From Apostichopus parvimensis (taxonomy: Eukaryota; Echinodermata; Holothuroidea; Aspidochirotida; Stichopodidae), in assembly GCA_000934455.1 (NCBI GenBank), contig KN887225.1, forward strand, positions 42,479 through 65,673: a stretch of DNA of 23,195 nt, in the 5' to 3' direction. Below, in pieces: positions 11,208 through 20,700 of the stretch. The translations under genes and the position numbers were made by a program. Below the pieces are notes generated by a model that saw only the letters and a program-made list of their open reading frames with translations, made no database searches and had not been told where the DNA came from. Within the stretch, counting starts at the first letter, position 1. Every line of letters starts with the position of its first letter.

Positions 11208-12228
11208 TAATGCCAAGGTGAGCCTAAAAAATATTGGATATTCCTAAACTATGAAAGTATAGTTATCCATTTTTCATTGTAGATTTACATAGCTCTTCAA
11301 TTCTACATTTTTTTTAGGATGAAATATTAACTGTCTGCAGATTGGCCACTTGCTGAATTAAGTCATATCTCATAAAAAGAACTTACTAGGGTGTGCTATA
11401 TTTGAAAAGTCTGTGCAACACTCATTCCACAAACTTTGCTCCTGAAAGTACAGTTTTGCATTTAATTAGTAAAGCTTTCTCTGTATAATTCAACATGGTT
11501 ATTAAAGCTCATCACTTTCTCAACCCTTACTTTCATCGACCACAAATTCCAGAGGGACAAAGAAGAAGGAACATGGATCATCCAGAGGTAGGGAGGGTCA
11601 CCAATGACAACCTCATCCTTCCCTCCCCCAACAATCACCTTTCTTCATTACTGTACATCACTTCCTCCCCTCTGTACCCCCTCCCCCAACATGGTTGTTG
11701 AACAAATGTCAAATGAAGACCATACATGTGATAAGAGTGTTAACTTAGTGTAAGAACAGGGACAGGTTTTCAAGTTTAAATTTAGTCTCAAATATTACAG
11801 GATCTAATACATGATTTGATAAACTTCTTGCTTGAAGGTCAACAGTTTAGACTGTATTCCACCCAAATATGTTACAAATTTAAAAAAGATAAGAAAAGGG
11901 AAAGACATTCACTCATGCTTAAACTTCAGCAAGCATTTTATAGTACTCTGGACCCACTTTGAAGTACTTTTGGTCCAAAGACTTGAGGACTTACTTTTCT
12001 ACCTCCTGTATGATGTGGGGAGTTATAACCACCAGGGATGTAATTTGGAGAACCTTTTTAACCTTTTTTTTTTTAGGATATGAAAATTTTGGGCCATTGC
12101 TGATGAACCTGCCATTTACAATTGGCTTAGGCACTGTGTCAATGAGAAAACCTGCAGTACTTACTGCACTTAGCTGCAAAATCCTGCTCAGCTAATAGAT
12201 GAATCAATACTATAAACAAAGTGGGGTA
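11208..12228. other. Intergenic stretch without recognised gene
   Basis: Only short frames (up to 83 codons) occur and they overlap on both strands with no recognisable product. A pyrimidine-rich, C-rich patch lies at about 11610-11690. I see no other structure. Confidence 0.45.
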
Positions 12229-12609
12229 ACTAGTACCAGTGGCGGAGCTAGGGGTATTGGTCAAGGGGGGCGAGAATGGTTTGTAGGGGCGCTTCCGACA
12301 CTATCTAAGCGGAGCGCCACCACGGGTTGGCGCGGAGCGTACCGAAATTTTTGAGTAGAGGTACTCCCTAGATCGCCGGAAATGACCCTTTCCGGGCCTT
12401 GCTTATTTGCAGATAAACGAAGAATAAATAGGTGTCATCGCCAAATCGACAAATGTCAATAGGTAGATGAGAGCGCAATAAAAAAGTCAATAATCGCGAA
12501 TAAGTAAATGGTGGTAAAAAGCTGGAAAGGGCGCCAGCAGTCCATTTGAGTCCGTCAGGGGGGCATCCGCCCCCCCTGACTGTATGGACGCTCCGCCACT
12601 GACTAGTAC
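12229..12609. mobile_element. Non-autonomous hAT-like DNA transposon (MITE) with intact target-site duplication
   Basis: The element spans 12237-12601 (365 bp). Its ends are perfect 12-bp inverted repeats, CAGTGGCGGAGC and GCTCCGCCACTG. Similarity continues inward with gaps: GGTCAAGGGGGGCG on the left against AGTCAGGGGGGGCGG on the right, giving imperfect terminal repeats of about 38 bp. Both sides carry the identical 8-bp direct repeat ACTAGTAC (12229-12236 and 12602-12609). An 8-bp duplication and CAGTGGCG-type termini are the hallmark of hAT elements. There is no transposase; the interior has only a 98-codon antisense frame without motifs. Composition is more GC- and CpG-rich than the flanks. 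A subterminal hairpin, GTCAGGGGGG with CCCCCCTGAC, lies at 12554-12580. Confidence 0.88.
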
Positions 12610-12676
12610 ATGTATGTATCTCTGCAGAGCTGCAACACCTATTGTGCGACACTAAGGAGTACATTATGCATTAAAG

Positions 12677-12729
12677 TCCTACACAGCCTGGCTGCATGAA
12701 GCTGCAGCCCCCTTAGTTAGCATCCTACT
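12677..12729 (+). repeat. Dispersed repeat, inverted partner of 19517-19567
   Basis: This segment reads TCCTACACAGCC-GGCTGCAT, then GCTGCAGCCCC, then AGCATCCTACT. The same modules in the same order are found on the opposite strand at 19517-19567, about 6.8 kb away. It is probably two fragments of one interspersed element. The identity is unknown. Confidence 0.55.
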
Positions 12730-13939
12730 TTATTTACATTGTACAGTACTGTACCTATAGTCAGTTACAAACACACCTTAGGTTGAAGAACTTTTTCTTT
12801 TCAGTTATACCCATAACACATTTATAGCAATTTATCATACATGTTTAATTGCTATGTTATTATGTTTAGTTTCTACAGAGCCCTTGAAAAAAAGGATTTT
12901 TTATCCATAAATCATAGAATATTTAAGTACTCTGTTTCCATGTGTTTTCAGTTCAAAATTCAAACATTCGGTTCAAACAGTTTGAATTGTCAGATTTCGA
13001 ACAATTTTGGACATCCAGTTTCAATTAAATTTCAAACAAAATTTAACACTCTTTACTCTATAACGTGGGTAGAGTGAACTGGTAACCTTTTGAGGACCTT
13101 CTTCTGCTTCGTGCATCTATAGTGAAATAGACACCAGAAGTTTCTGCAGGGAGCAAAAGTCCTGTTAATGCCTACTTTCTTGTTGTATTTCTAATAGTCC
13201 TGTAATGGATGAGGAATATACATTACACACTATGGCCATGTTTTCACAGTTATTAGACACTAACCTACTGCCTATAGTGTCAGAGTTACCCAATTTTGTG
13301 GCATTCTTTCTGATCGGATATCTTCCCAAGAGAAATTGTTCGACTTCTAGAGGCACTGCACCGTTCATTTTGAAGTGCGTCTCTGAGCAAAAGTAGATAA
13401 ATTGCATAATTTCTCCTTTTTCCTTGGCGGTATAATGGAAAGACCTTACTTACATACATGTACGTGTACATGCATGTTTTATGCGGTATATGTACATGTG
13501 TGTGTGTGTGTACAGTGTTGATGTGTATACAGAGCTTGAAATTTACACATAATCTATCAGTATAAATGTAACCCAATATGTTAGAGATAAAGGGTGTGAC
13601 TCCCAAGTGTGTTGAAATCAATGTTTTTGAGATTCTGAGAGGTTTATACAAGGTCTTACGTGTTCTTTCCCCAAATGAGATGTTAAGAGCTGCTGAAATA
13701 GTTTCAAATAACCTTTTTGTGGCATTTGTGAGTTTTTAATAATTAAAAGAGTGAATGTTATCCACACTTTTTTTCTTGTTTAGCAGTTGTCTGACTGGTT
13801 GTAAATCAGAAAGCTTTTTTCTGTAATCCCGGCGGGAACACGTACAACGGTAAACTAAACAAAACTGCAAGACAAACCTGTTTTTAATTAGTCGTGTTTT
13901 TTTTTCTCTCTCTGTGCCATCTTTTATAATTTATACTGG
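12730..13939. other. Intergenic stretch with small repeats
   Basis: It contains one copy of the AGAGTGAACTGGTAACCTTT module (13071-13091). A TTCAAA-rich patch lies at about 12950-13045. A (TG)n run lies at about 13497-13512, beside palindromic TACATGTAC/GTACATGCATG sequence (13450-13495). No gene is supported; short frames on both strands are shadows of low-complexity sequence. Confidence 0.45.
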
Positions 13940-13973
13940 AATAAAGAAATTGAAATTGAATTGAAATTGAATC
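13940..13973 (+). repeat. AATAAA plus (AATTGA)n tail, probable retroposon 3' end
   Basis: AATAAA (13940-13945) is followed by imperfect AATTGA/AAATTG repeats to about 13973. Short tandem tails of this kind right after a polyadenylation-like signal are typical 3' ends of non-LTR retroposons. The body upstream (about 13780-13940) is not recognisable, so the class is uncertain. Confidence 0.5.
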
Positions 13974-14213
13974 TGTAAAAGTTTCCTTCTGTTATTAATA
14001 TTCGATATCTGTATTTGATCGATGGGTAGCGTTATCGTTCCATAATACACACTTCAATTATTCTTTTATACTGCTCCTCTTCTATTTTTATCAATATAGG
14101 TTATTGTTAAGCAGTTGCCAACTTCTGTAAGCATTGAACCATGGATGTCTTGGCACATTAAGGTGGGAATGCAACAAACGCTCAACGAGCCGTCTGGCCA
14201 TCTGCTCCTTGGA

Positions 14214-14223
14214 TATATATAAG
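14214..14223 (+). promoter_or_regulatory. Probable TATA box of the GALNT10-like gene
   Basis: TATATATAAG lies 278 bp upstream of the main start codon, at the edge of a more GC- and CpG-rich block that runs to the end of exon 1. A start site 25-35 bp downstream would fall at about 14240-14255 and give a leader of roughly 240 nt. A second weaker candidate, TATTAAAA, lies at about 14408-14415. An alternative is that transcription begins further upstream and that TATCAATATAG (ending 14099) is a 3' splice site of a 5' untranslated intron, since it follows a good pyrimidine tract. No transcript evidence is available here. Confidence 0.45.
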
Positions 14224-14300
14224 AGAACTCCCGCATCATAAATATGACAAATGCAGTCTCCTCCCTGAAAATGCGACAAAACTAGCCTGTCATCGATACC

Positions 14301-14444
14301 ATGGTGAAAGACTCCTTCTCAGATTCGAAAGCTACAGCTCACATCGGATGCGGTGCTCCGATCTCCCCGGCCGACCGTTCTTTGCATAATCAACTTTTCA
14401 TGGTCGGTATTAAAACGAGAGACTTAGACGGTGATCGTCGTTAA
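14301..14444 (+). CDS. Upstream ORF (47 codons) in optimal Kozak context
   Basis: An ATG at 14301 sits in the context ACCATGG, with A at -3 and G at +4, the preferred vertebrate-type initiation context. It opens a 47-codon frame that begins MVKDSF, ends DGDRR and stops at TAA 14442-14444. It is out of frame with the main coding sequence and ends 47 nt before the main ATG. The main ATG has A at -3 but C at +4, a somewhat weaker context. If the leader includes this region, scanning ribosomes would meet this ORF first, so it could limit or condition translation of the enzyme. The peptide itself is not recognised. It may equally be chance if transcription starts downstream of 14301. Confidence 0.35.
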   Translation: MVKDSFSDSKATAHIGCGAPISPADRSLHNQLFMVGIKTRDLDGDRR

Positions 14445-14491
14445 CCCGAGCGGACAACCATAAGAGAGAGAGAGAGGGTACAGACATCAAG

Positions 14492-14728
14492 ATGCGATTC
14501 AGGAAGAGATACATTGCTAAGAGCCTAGCTGCCTTCAGCGTCATATTCTTTATTGGAATTGTCATTATGAGGTCCGACGTTCGATCCAGCGACAGCGACG
14601 GGGGATCGGACCTGAGAGGCGGCAAAGCCCTGGTGGGGTTACTGAAAGATAATCAGGTCAGACCGGACCAACAGGGTGACAGCGGAAGGGAACAAAAATT
14701 GGAGGTGAAAAAGTCGATAAGAGATGAG
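14492..14728 (+). CDS. GALNT10: Exon 1 of GALNT10-like gene: cytosolic tail, signal anchor, proximal stem
   Basis: It has 79 codons, from the ATG at 14492 to GAG, followed by the strong donor GTGAGA (14729). The start is chosen because it is the first ATG after an in-frame TGA at 14432-14434, has A at -3, and is followed at once by a basic tail (MRFRKR) and an 18-residue hydrophobic segment, as expected for a Golgi type II enzyme. The open frame continues past the donor into intronic sequence for 37 more codons (to 14842), but those are low-complexity and do not match the family. The exon ends in phase 0, matching exon 2. Confidence 0.82.
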
Positions 14729-17700
14729 GTGAGAAAGTTGTTTTTTAACATTTTTGTTTTGAAATGTAAACAGGTCAATGTGATCACACTTTCGATGCTT
14801 TTTCAATGTTCTGTGTCAGACAAGTTCATACTCTATGGCTGATAAACATTATAACTAACAAACAATATCAAGTTTTAAATTGATGTCCTTTGTTATAATT
14901 GACTGAAATCAGTAGGGTTGTTGAATTGACTGTTTTAATTTGTTGATTACTAACTGTTTGGACTGCAGTGTATGCTTCATCATTATTGACGTACTGTACT
15001 GTAAATGGCATATATCCGTCTCATGGTTGTTTGTTATGTTGACCGGGTATATATTGTTGAGAAGCTGACCTGTTAAACTTGTAAGTGGAAGTTTGATACA
15101 AGGTGGTGGTGGTGAACTTAAATTTTATTTAAGTTTTTTTTTTTTTTTTTTTGGCTGTTGGTATGATGTGTCTCTATAATGTAGACATAAAAATGGAATG
15201 GTATATGTTCATGTCATGAACATGATAAATTATTGAAAGTTTAAGGTAATCATTTTGTTGCCCCCTTGTGATTTTAGTATTAATACTTTGCTTCCTTGCT
15301 TGTATGTCACAATGTGTGCACTCTCTCTCTACCGGGGTCTAGAGTGAAGTGACAACCTTTCTACCACTGTACACCCTTAGCGACCGGTCATTTCTGTTCA
15401 AATGACCCGCCCTTGATTCTTACAACCCAAAGTGTCCAGAAGAGTATTTTCTTATCATTAAAATTTGTAAATTTTGGAATTGACTGCACTCGATCTCTCG
15501 TCCTTTACCTGTCTCGACTCTACCATTGCACTTTCTAGTTTACCTAGCTTATTAACTAGTAACAATTTAGCACTGCACCCTCCTCACTTGAACCTCCTCT
15601 GGGTCAACACCCATTACCTTTCCTTCCGAATCTACCATTTGCGAAACTTGTAGTTGTCTCTTCTGGTAGTAATTCCTTCGCACGGTATCATGCTTGTACG
15701 ATCTTCTAGAACCGTGTTTTCAACCTCATCAATAGTGGAGAGAGGTTTCTCTACACCTGTTTGAGTGCTGCATCAGTATCATTTAACTTTTTATTCATTA
15801 TTCGATCACGTCTTGTTTTAGGTTTTACCCCGGTTTCTTTCTGCTGTTGCCTTGTACCGACACCAGATGAGTGATTAGCTTCTAGTACATACAGTATTAT
15901 TCACTGTTCATATGTGGTTCTCCATGTGGATAAGCATTTGCTGTAATTCATACATTTACTTCGCTCCTCGCTCACCTGTCTCCTCACAACCTTAGCACTA
16001 CGTTCTACCATGTCTAGAATGTCCTGGTAAACTTTTAACACTGAGCTGGTGTCGGTGGAGTCTTTTATGGTGCACATGATGAAGGTGTTACTGTACATAT
16101 ATATGTATGCACCTATTATAGACATGACGTTACGGTTTACCTGAGTGTATACTGTACAGTACAGTATGTGTAGGAGAGGACAGTATCATTACTCATAAAT
16201 GCCCAAACCCTGTTAATTTGGGAGCACTGTCATGAGCTAAACACCAATGCTATCCCTGAATTGCAAAGCAATTCAGGCATTGCAGTAGCTAGTGGGATTT
16301 CAACATTTTCTACTTGGTGAACAAGGTTCAGTTATATTGCTAGTTATTTGCCTTAACAATTTTCTGTCTTGATTCTTTGTAAAATTTTGGCCTTGAAGAA
16401 CTGATCCCCCACTCAGCCAACTTCCCAAGTGTGAATTAATGCGCTCACATTCAGGAAGTGACCCCACAGCTTGACCGCCTCACCTGAGGTCATCAGATCA
16501 AGAGTTTAAAAATTGCTAAGTACGTTATGAATAGTGACCATATTTATTCCATCCTAACTTCTAGCCGGCTTCACGCCTTTACTGTACTAAATTAAAAGCA
16601 GAAATATGCCCGTCATAGTTGTAAACACAACGAATAGTACCTTGAATTTTACTGGGAAAAGAAACATCTGGAGGTTCGTCTTTCAGAGCACTGTCGAACC
16701 ATATCGTGAATTTTATGGTCTTCTTTGTGCGAATCTTTCAGATTTTTTCTTTTCCCTTAAAGCTGACCATCAACCACACAGACCATGACAAATTTTGACA
16801 TGTTACTCCCTCGGTTAATTTCCGATATAGGAGAAATGAATTCATTTGTATGAATAAATTGGTACATGCACAGTAACAACTAACAAGGATCAGCTGCCTG
16901 CATACAGCTACGTAGTGTTATGGAGATGAATGTACTCGGGTTACACTCTGGGTACACAAAGTCTGCATTGGAGCTGAAATTGAGACTACATGTGTGTACA
17001 GTAGATGGTATATATTTGGAAATATGAAACCTGCAAATCTAAAACATACAGCAAAATAGCGGAGGCAAATAATATAAACGGCTCTCGTACTTCCATAGTT
17101 TGTGAAATTTCAGGAATAAACCTTTTCAATGAAAGGACGAATACATCATTGTTGCCAGCCTATGTACAGTACAATATATATGCAATGCTCATAATTTGAT
17201 GAATGTACACAACTATATTAAAGCCTTAGGACATTTTGAAAGAACAGAGAATTTTGGGGGCTTAAAAAAAGTTGAGCTCAAACCTTTGGAAATTGGAATA
17301 TCTTTTGAAAAATCTACAACAAAATGGAAATGTCAAAATTTTGTTTTAACAACTTCTTAGTTTAAAAGTATTCTGCTGCTTTTCAAGTTTGGGGAGTTCC
17401 ATGGTACAAAAGAGCGAAAGGAATTAAGAAAAAAAGGAAGCCAGTATGTAGGGTAAAAAGTCAGCCTACATCAGTCAATGACCTACCAATGAAACACAAT
17501 TTATTAGAAGACGCCACCAGGATAATTTGTTCTCACTTTCAATATTGCAAATAGAGTCTGCACTCCTTGGGGACCTCGACAAAAGGTGAACTTACCCTAT
17601 TTATGCGTTTCATATTTCAAGCAGAATGTGTCGTGAGATCTGTCTCCTATATGTATAATTTGAAGGGGTGCATACATATGTTATCTTTGATCATGACCAT

Positions 17701-20700
17701 TCTGGCAGGGTGAAACGTACACCCCTGCATTTTATTCCATCTCTAAGGACACAGGTACATTTCATCTTATTTCACCGTCAACATCAACACTCACTTGTAA
17801 ACAAGACTTTGATGCTGGGGAAATGTTGTATGTTCAAATTTGCATAAATTCCTTCCTGAGATAGGGTAACCGATCTGTTCATAAAGTGTGCTAGGGTAGC
17901 TATTTAGTGGGTATGATGAGGCTGTACATGTATGTAATATGCATGTGTAGGTGTTTTACATAGTTTCAGGATAACATGAGATCTGGAATGTTACCATAGA
18001 GATGATCCATGAATGGAAAGATCTAAAAGGATCTTAAAACAGTTTTAAAAGCCAAACAAATGAATAAAAACTTATTTAAAAAAATATTCACTGTGTAGGC
18101 TACATTGTTTGTGAATATTACGTATTGAGGTTTTCCACAATGTGTTAGCATTTATTAGGTAGGTCCATGGTTCTCTTTCCTTAATTTATAAAGCAAATTC
18201 AATATTGGCAACAGCTTTGATCACCAATTTGTTTGAGACAGGTTAATCAGGATTTACCATTCATGCTTATTATTTGCTGATTGACTTGTTTCGGCTTAAA
18301 TCGTTGTTTGTTTTGCCAGCATGAATACATGATCATTCATAGAATTTTAGAGAGAAAAATATAATCAGTGAATATTGTAAACAGTCAATTGTTTGCTATG
18401 TAACAGATATCTGTCCATGCAGTCAAACCAATGTATTCTTAAAGCTAATATAATCAAGCAATAATGATCAATTATCACAAAACAGCCTGTTTGACGGACT
18501 TTTTTTCGTAGGTAGAGTATAGTGTCACCCAATGTCCAGTCCACAAGGCTTGAAAAGTTTTTATTTGCGGCAGTGGTTGATTATAACATTAATACTATTA
18601 TCTGTTTCATAATTGAAATATTGTTGTTTCTCATCTTTTTCTGTCTATTCCAGAGTTAGAAAAGAAGAAAAAAATGTGTTCACAATATTTTGAAATGACA
18701 ACAAAACTATTTGTTTTATAATGCAAGATACGATATTTCACAAGTTTACTACTGTACAACATAAAAGTACCACTGAGGCCTTTACAAAACAATAACATAT
18801 TTTCCACCTGCTATATGAAGATCAATAAATCTTAGAGGATGTCAAAATCAATTCTCTCAGGCTGGCTCCAAATGTCATTCGAAAATATGGGCTGAGTGAA
18901 GTACTGGAAAGCATCAGATGTGAACAGTGTTTGTAACAGTTCTAGTACAGTGCTCATCAAAAAACATACACAATGAGTAAAGAGGCCTCCTTTCCCCATG
19001 GTGGTTTTGTATTATATTCTGAATTAACTTTTTAGTGACCCACAAATTTTATAGACGGCAGTGAAGACTTAGATTAGAATACATGTGAAACTGGGGGGGA
19101 GGGGGAGGGGGGAGTAGGAGGGCGGTGGTGTGGGCATAGGAGAAGGGAGAGGCGAGGGAGAGTGAACTGTCCTGTCAGGGTTTGGTTCTGTTTCCGAATC
19201 TGTATCAAAGACCATGGAAACAGTTTTGCTCTACTGTATGTATGTCTACTGTACAAAGCTTACGTACAGTGCCTGAATACTGAATACCCTGGTGATGTGC
19301 TATATAGCACAAGAGCCTATCAGAGATCAGATTTAGTTCACTTCTAAGAATCCAAATATGAATATGCATAGATCCTAGCATCATCATCATTACCAATAGA
19401 AGGTATTTGATTTACTAGTTTAATAGGTTCTTTATGTGTCTCAGCTGCTTTGTATACCCGTGTTTACACACATTAAGTCTTGTGTTGATTAATATTTTGG
19501 ATGGTACCATGGCAACAGTAGGATGCTGAGTGGGGCTGCAGCATTATGCAGCCTGGCTGTGTAAGACTGTTGCTAATGTGATCCATAGTATCTAAATACA
19601 ATACAGACACAGCTGTGCTATAAATCAGATGATCCCTTTTGGCTAGTAAATTGACTCATCTTTAATAGCTGAGCAAGATTTTGTTTAAGTCACTTAAGTA
19701 CTACAACGTTTCTTTTTAGCCCAATACCTTAGTCTTTTTAGTTTTTGATCAATCTCAGGTTTATGTAAATTAAAATGACATAAGTTATGTCAGCTAAATT
19801 CTGCCAAAACTGGAAATCATGTGACTTTGGTGGTCTCCTTTTTTCACTCTAGACCAGCAGAATGAAAATGACTTTAATGCAACGTGGTGTGCCACCATAC
19901 CCCCCCCCCCCCCCCCCCCCGTCCACCTCACCCTTTCAAGTATTTCATGGCTAATGCAACTTTGATTTGAATTTTTTGATTTGATTTCAAATTCTAGGTT
20001 GATCGTAACAAAGATGTTGAAGATGGAGGCAAATCAGATGAAGAAGAAATGTTAGTGAGGATAGATTGGCATGACTGGGACAAGATTAACCAAGATAAAA
20101 TGAGACAAGGTGAGCACTGACCAATATTGTAACCAACTCATCTGCTAGACTACAAGTTGTTTACTCTGCTCTATGACCGAACCCTCTGGTCAACAATGCC
20201 CTTCCTTCTCATTCTACCACCCAAAGTGCCTACATCATACATTTCTTTTATTGTGTATTCTTATTCTCATTTCGAAGACTAGCTGGTAGGAAGACCTTTA
20301 TGTTATTTGTTGGCAGTTCTAACAGGGTATAATTTTAGGGTAATACAGACGAAAAAATATGAAATAGGTTGCAATCTCCTACTTCCATGACCATTAAAAG
20401 CTGCTATCGATGCAAATTGTAGGTATTTTTGCATTGTCAATGATGCTTTTCTCTCGGACTTCTCTCTTCTGTTTATTGTGTATTGTAACACTTTCTTAAT
20501 TCAGCCAGGCTTTTGTACATGAGAGATGTGTTCCTGGCTTTGTTGAAGCAGACTACCTTGTAGAGATGGTGGTGGTAGGGATGGGGGGGGGAGGTGTTCT
20601 GGGGTCCAGAAAAAAATATTGTATTCAATAACTATGTACAGTAGTTGTTTAATGGTACATTGTGAGGTGATAATTAGCATACACAACAGGTCTTTCATTA

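Larger units (their letters stand above)
14729..19997 (+). other. Intron 1 of GALNT10-like gene (5269 bp)
   Basis: It is bounded by GTGAGA at 14729 and TTCTAG at 19997. It is AT-rich with no internal gene recognised. It contains a T19 run (15134-15152), a 19-bp palindrome (15205-15223), dispersed-repeat copies (15341-15440 and 15974-16043), a hairpin (16255-16277), a G-rich patch (19092-19165), the inverted repeat partner at 19517-19567 and a C21 run (19900-19920). Stretches 16300-19090 and 19170-19510 show nothing that I can identify beyond short shadow ORFs. Confidence 0.8.

Noticed and set aside
10962-11216. ORFs through the G-rich minisatellite on both strands (glycine/arginine-rich or proline/serine-rich)
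   Set aside because: They are a pure consequence of simple-repeat composition.
12368-12664. 98-codon minus-strand ORF inside and beyond the hAT-like element
   Set aside because: It runs across the element border and target-site duplication and has no transposase motif, so it is not a real gene.
13286-13651. 121-codon minus-strand ORF
   Set aside because: It is rich in residues from TG/CA repeats and TACATG palindromes, with no domain, and overlaps an opposite-strand frame.
14091-14279. 62-codon minus-strand ORF, preceded on that strand by a fair 3' splice site (GCATTTTCAG)
   Set aside because: It could be a terminal exon of an antisense gene, but no upstream antisense exon is visible and the peptide is unfamiliar. 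It also overlaps the candidate TATA/leader region of the GALNT10-like gene, so I treat it as chance in a GC-richer promoter block.
14729-14842. Continuation of the exon 1 open frame past the splice donor
   Set aside because: The translated tail is low-complexity and not family-like, and a strong GTGAGA donor in the right phase precedes it. It is intron read-through.
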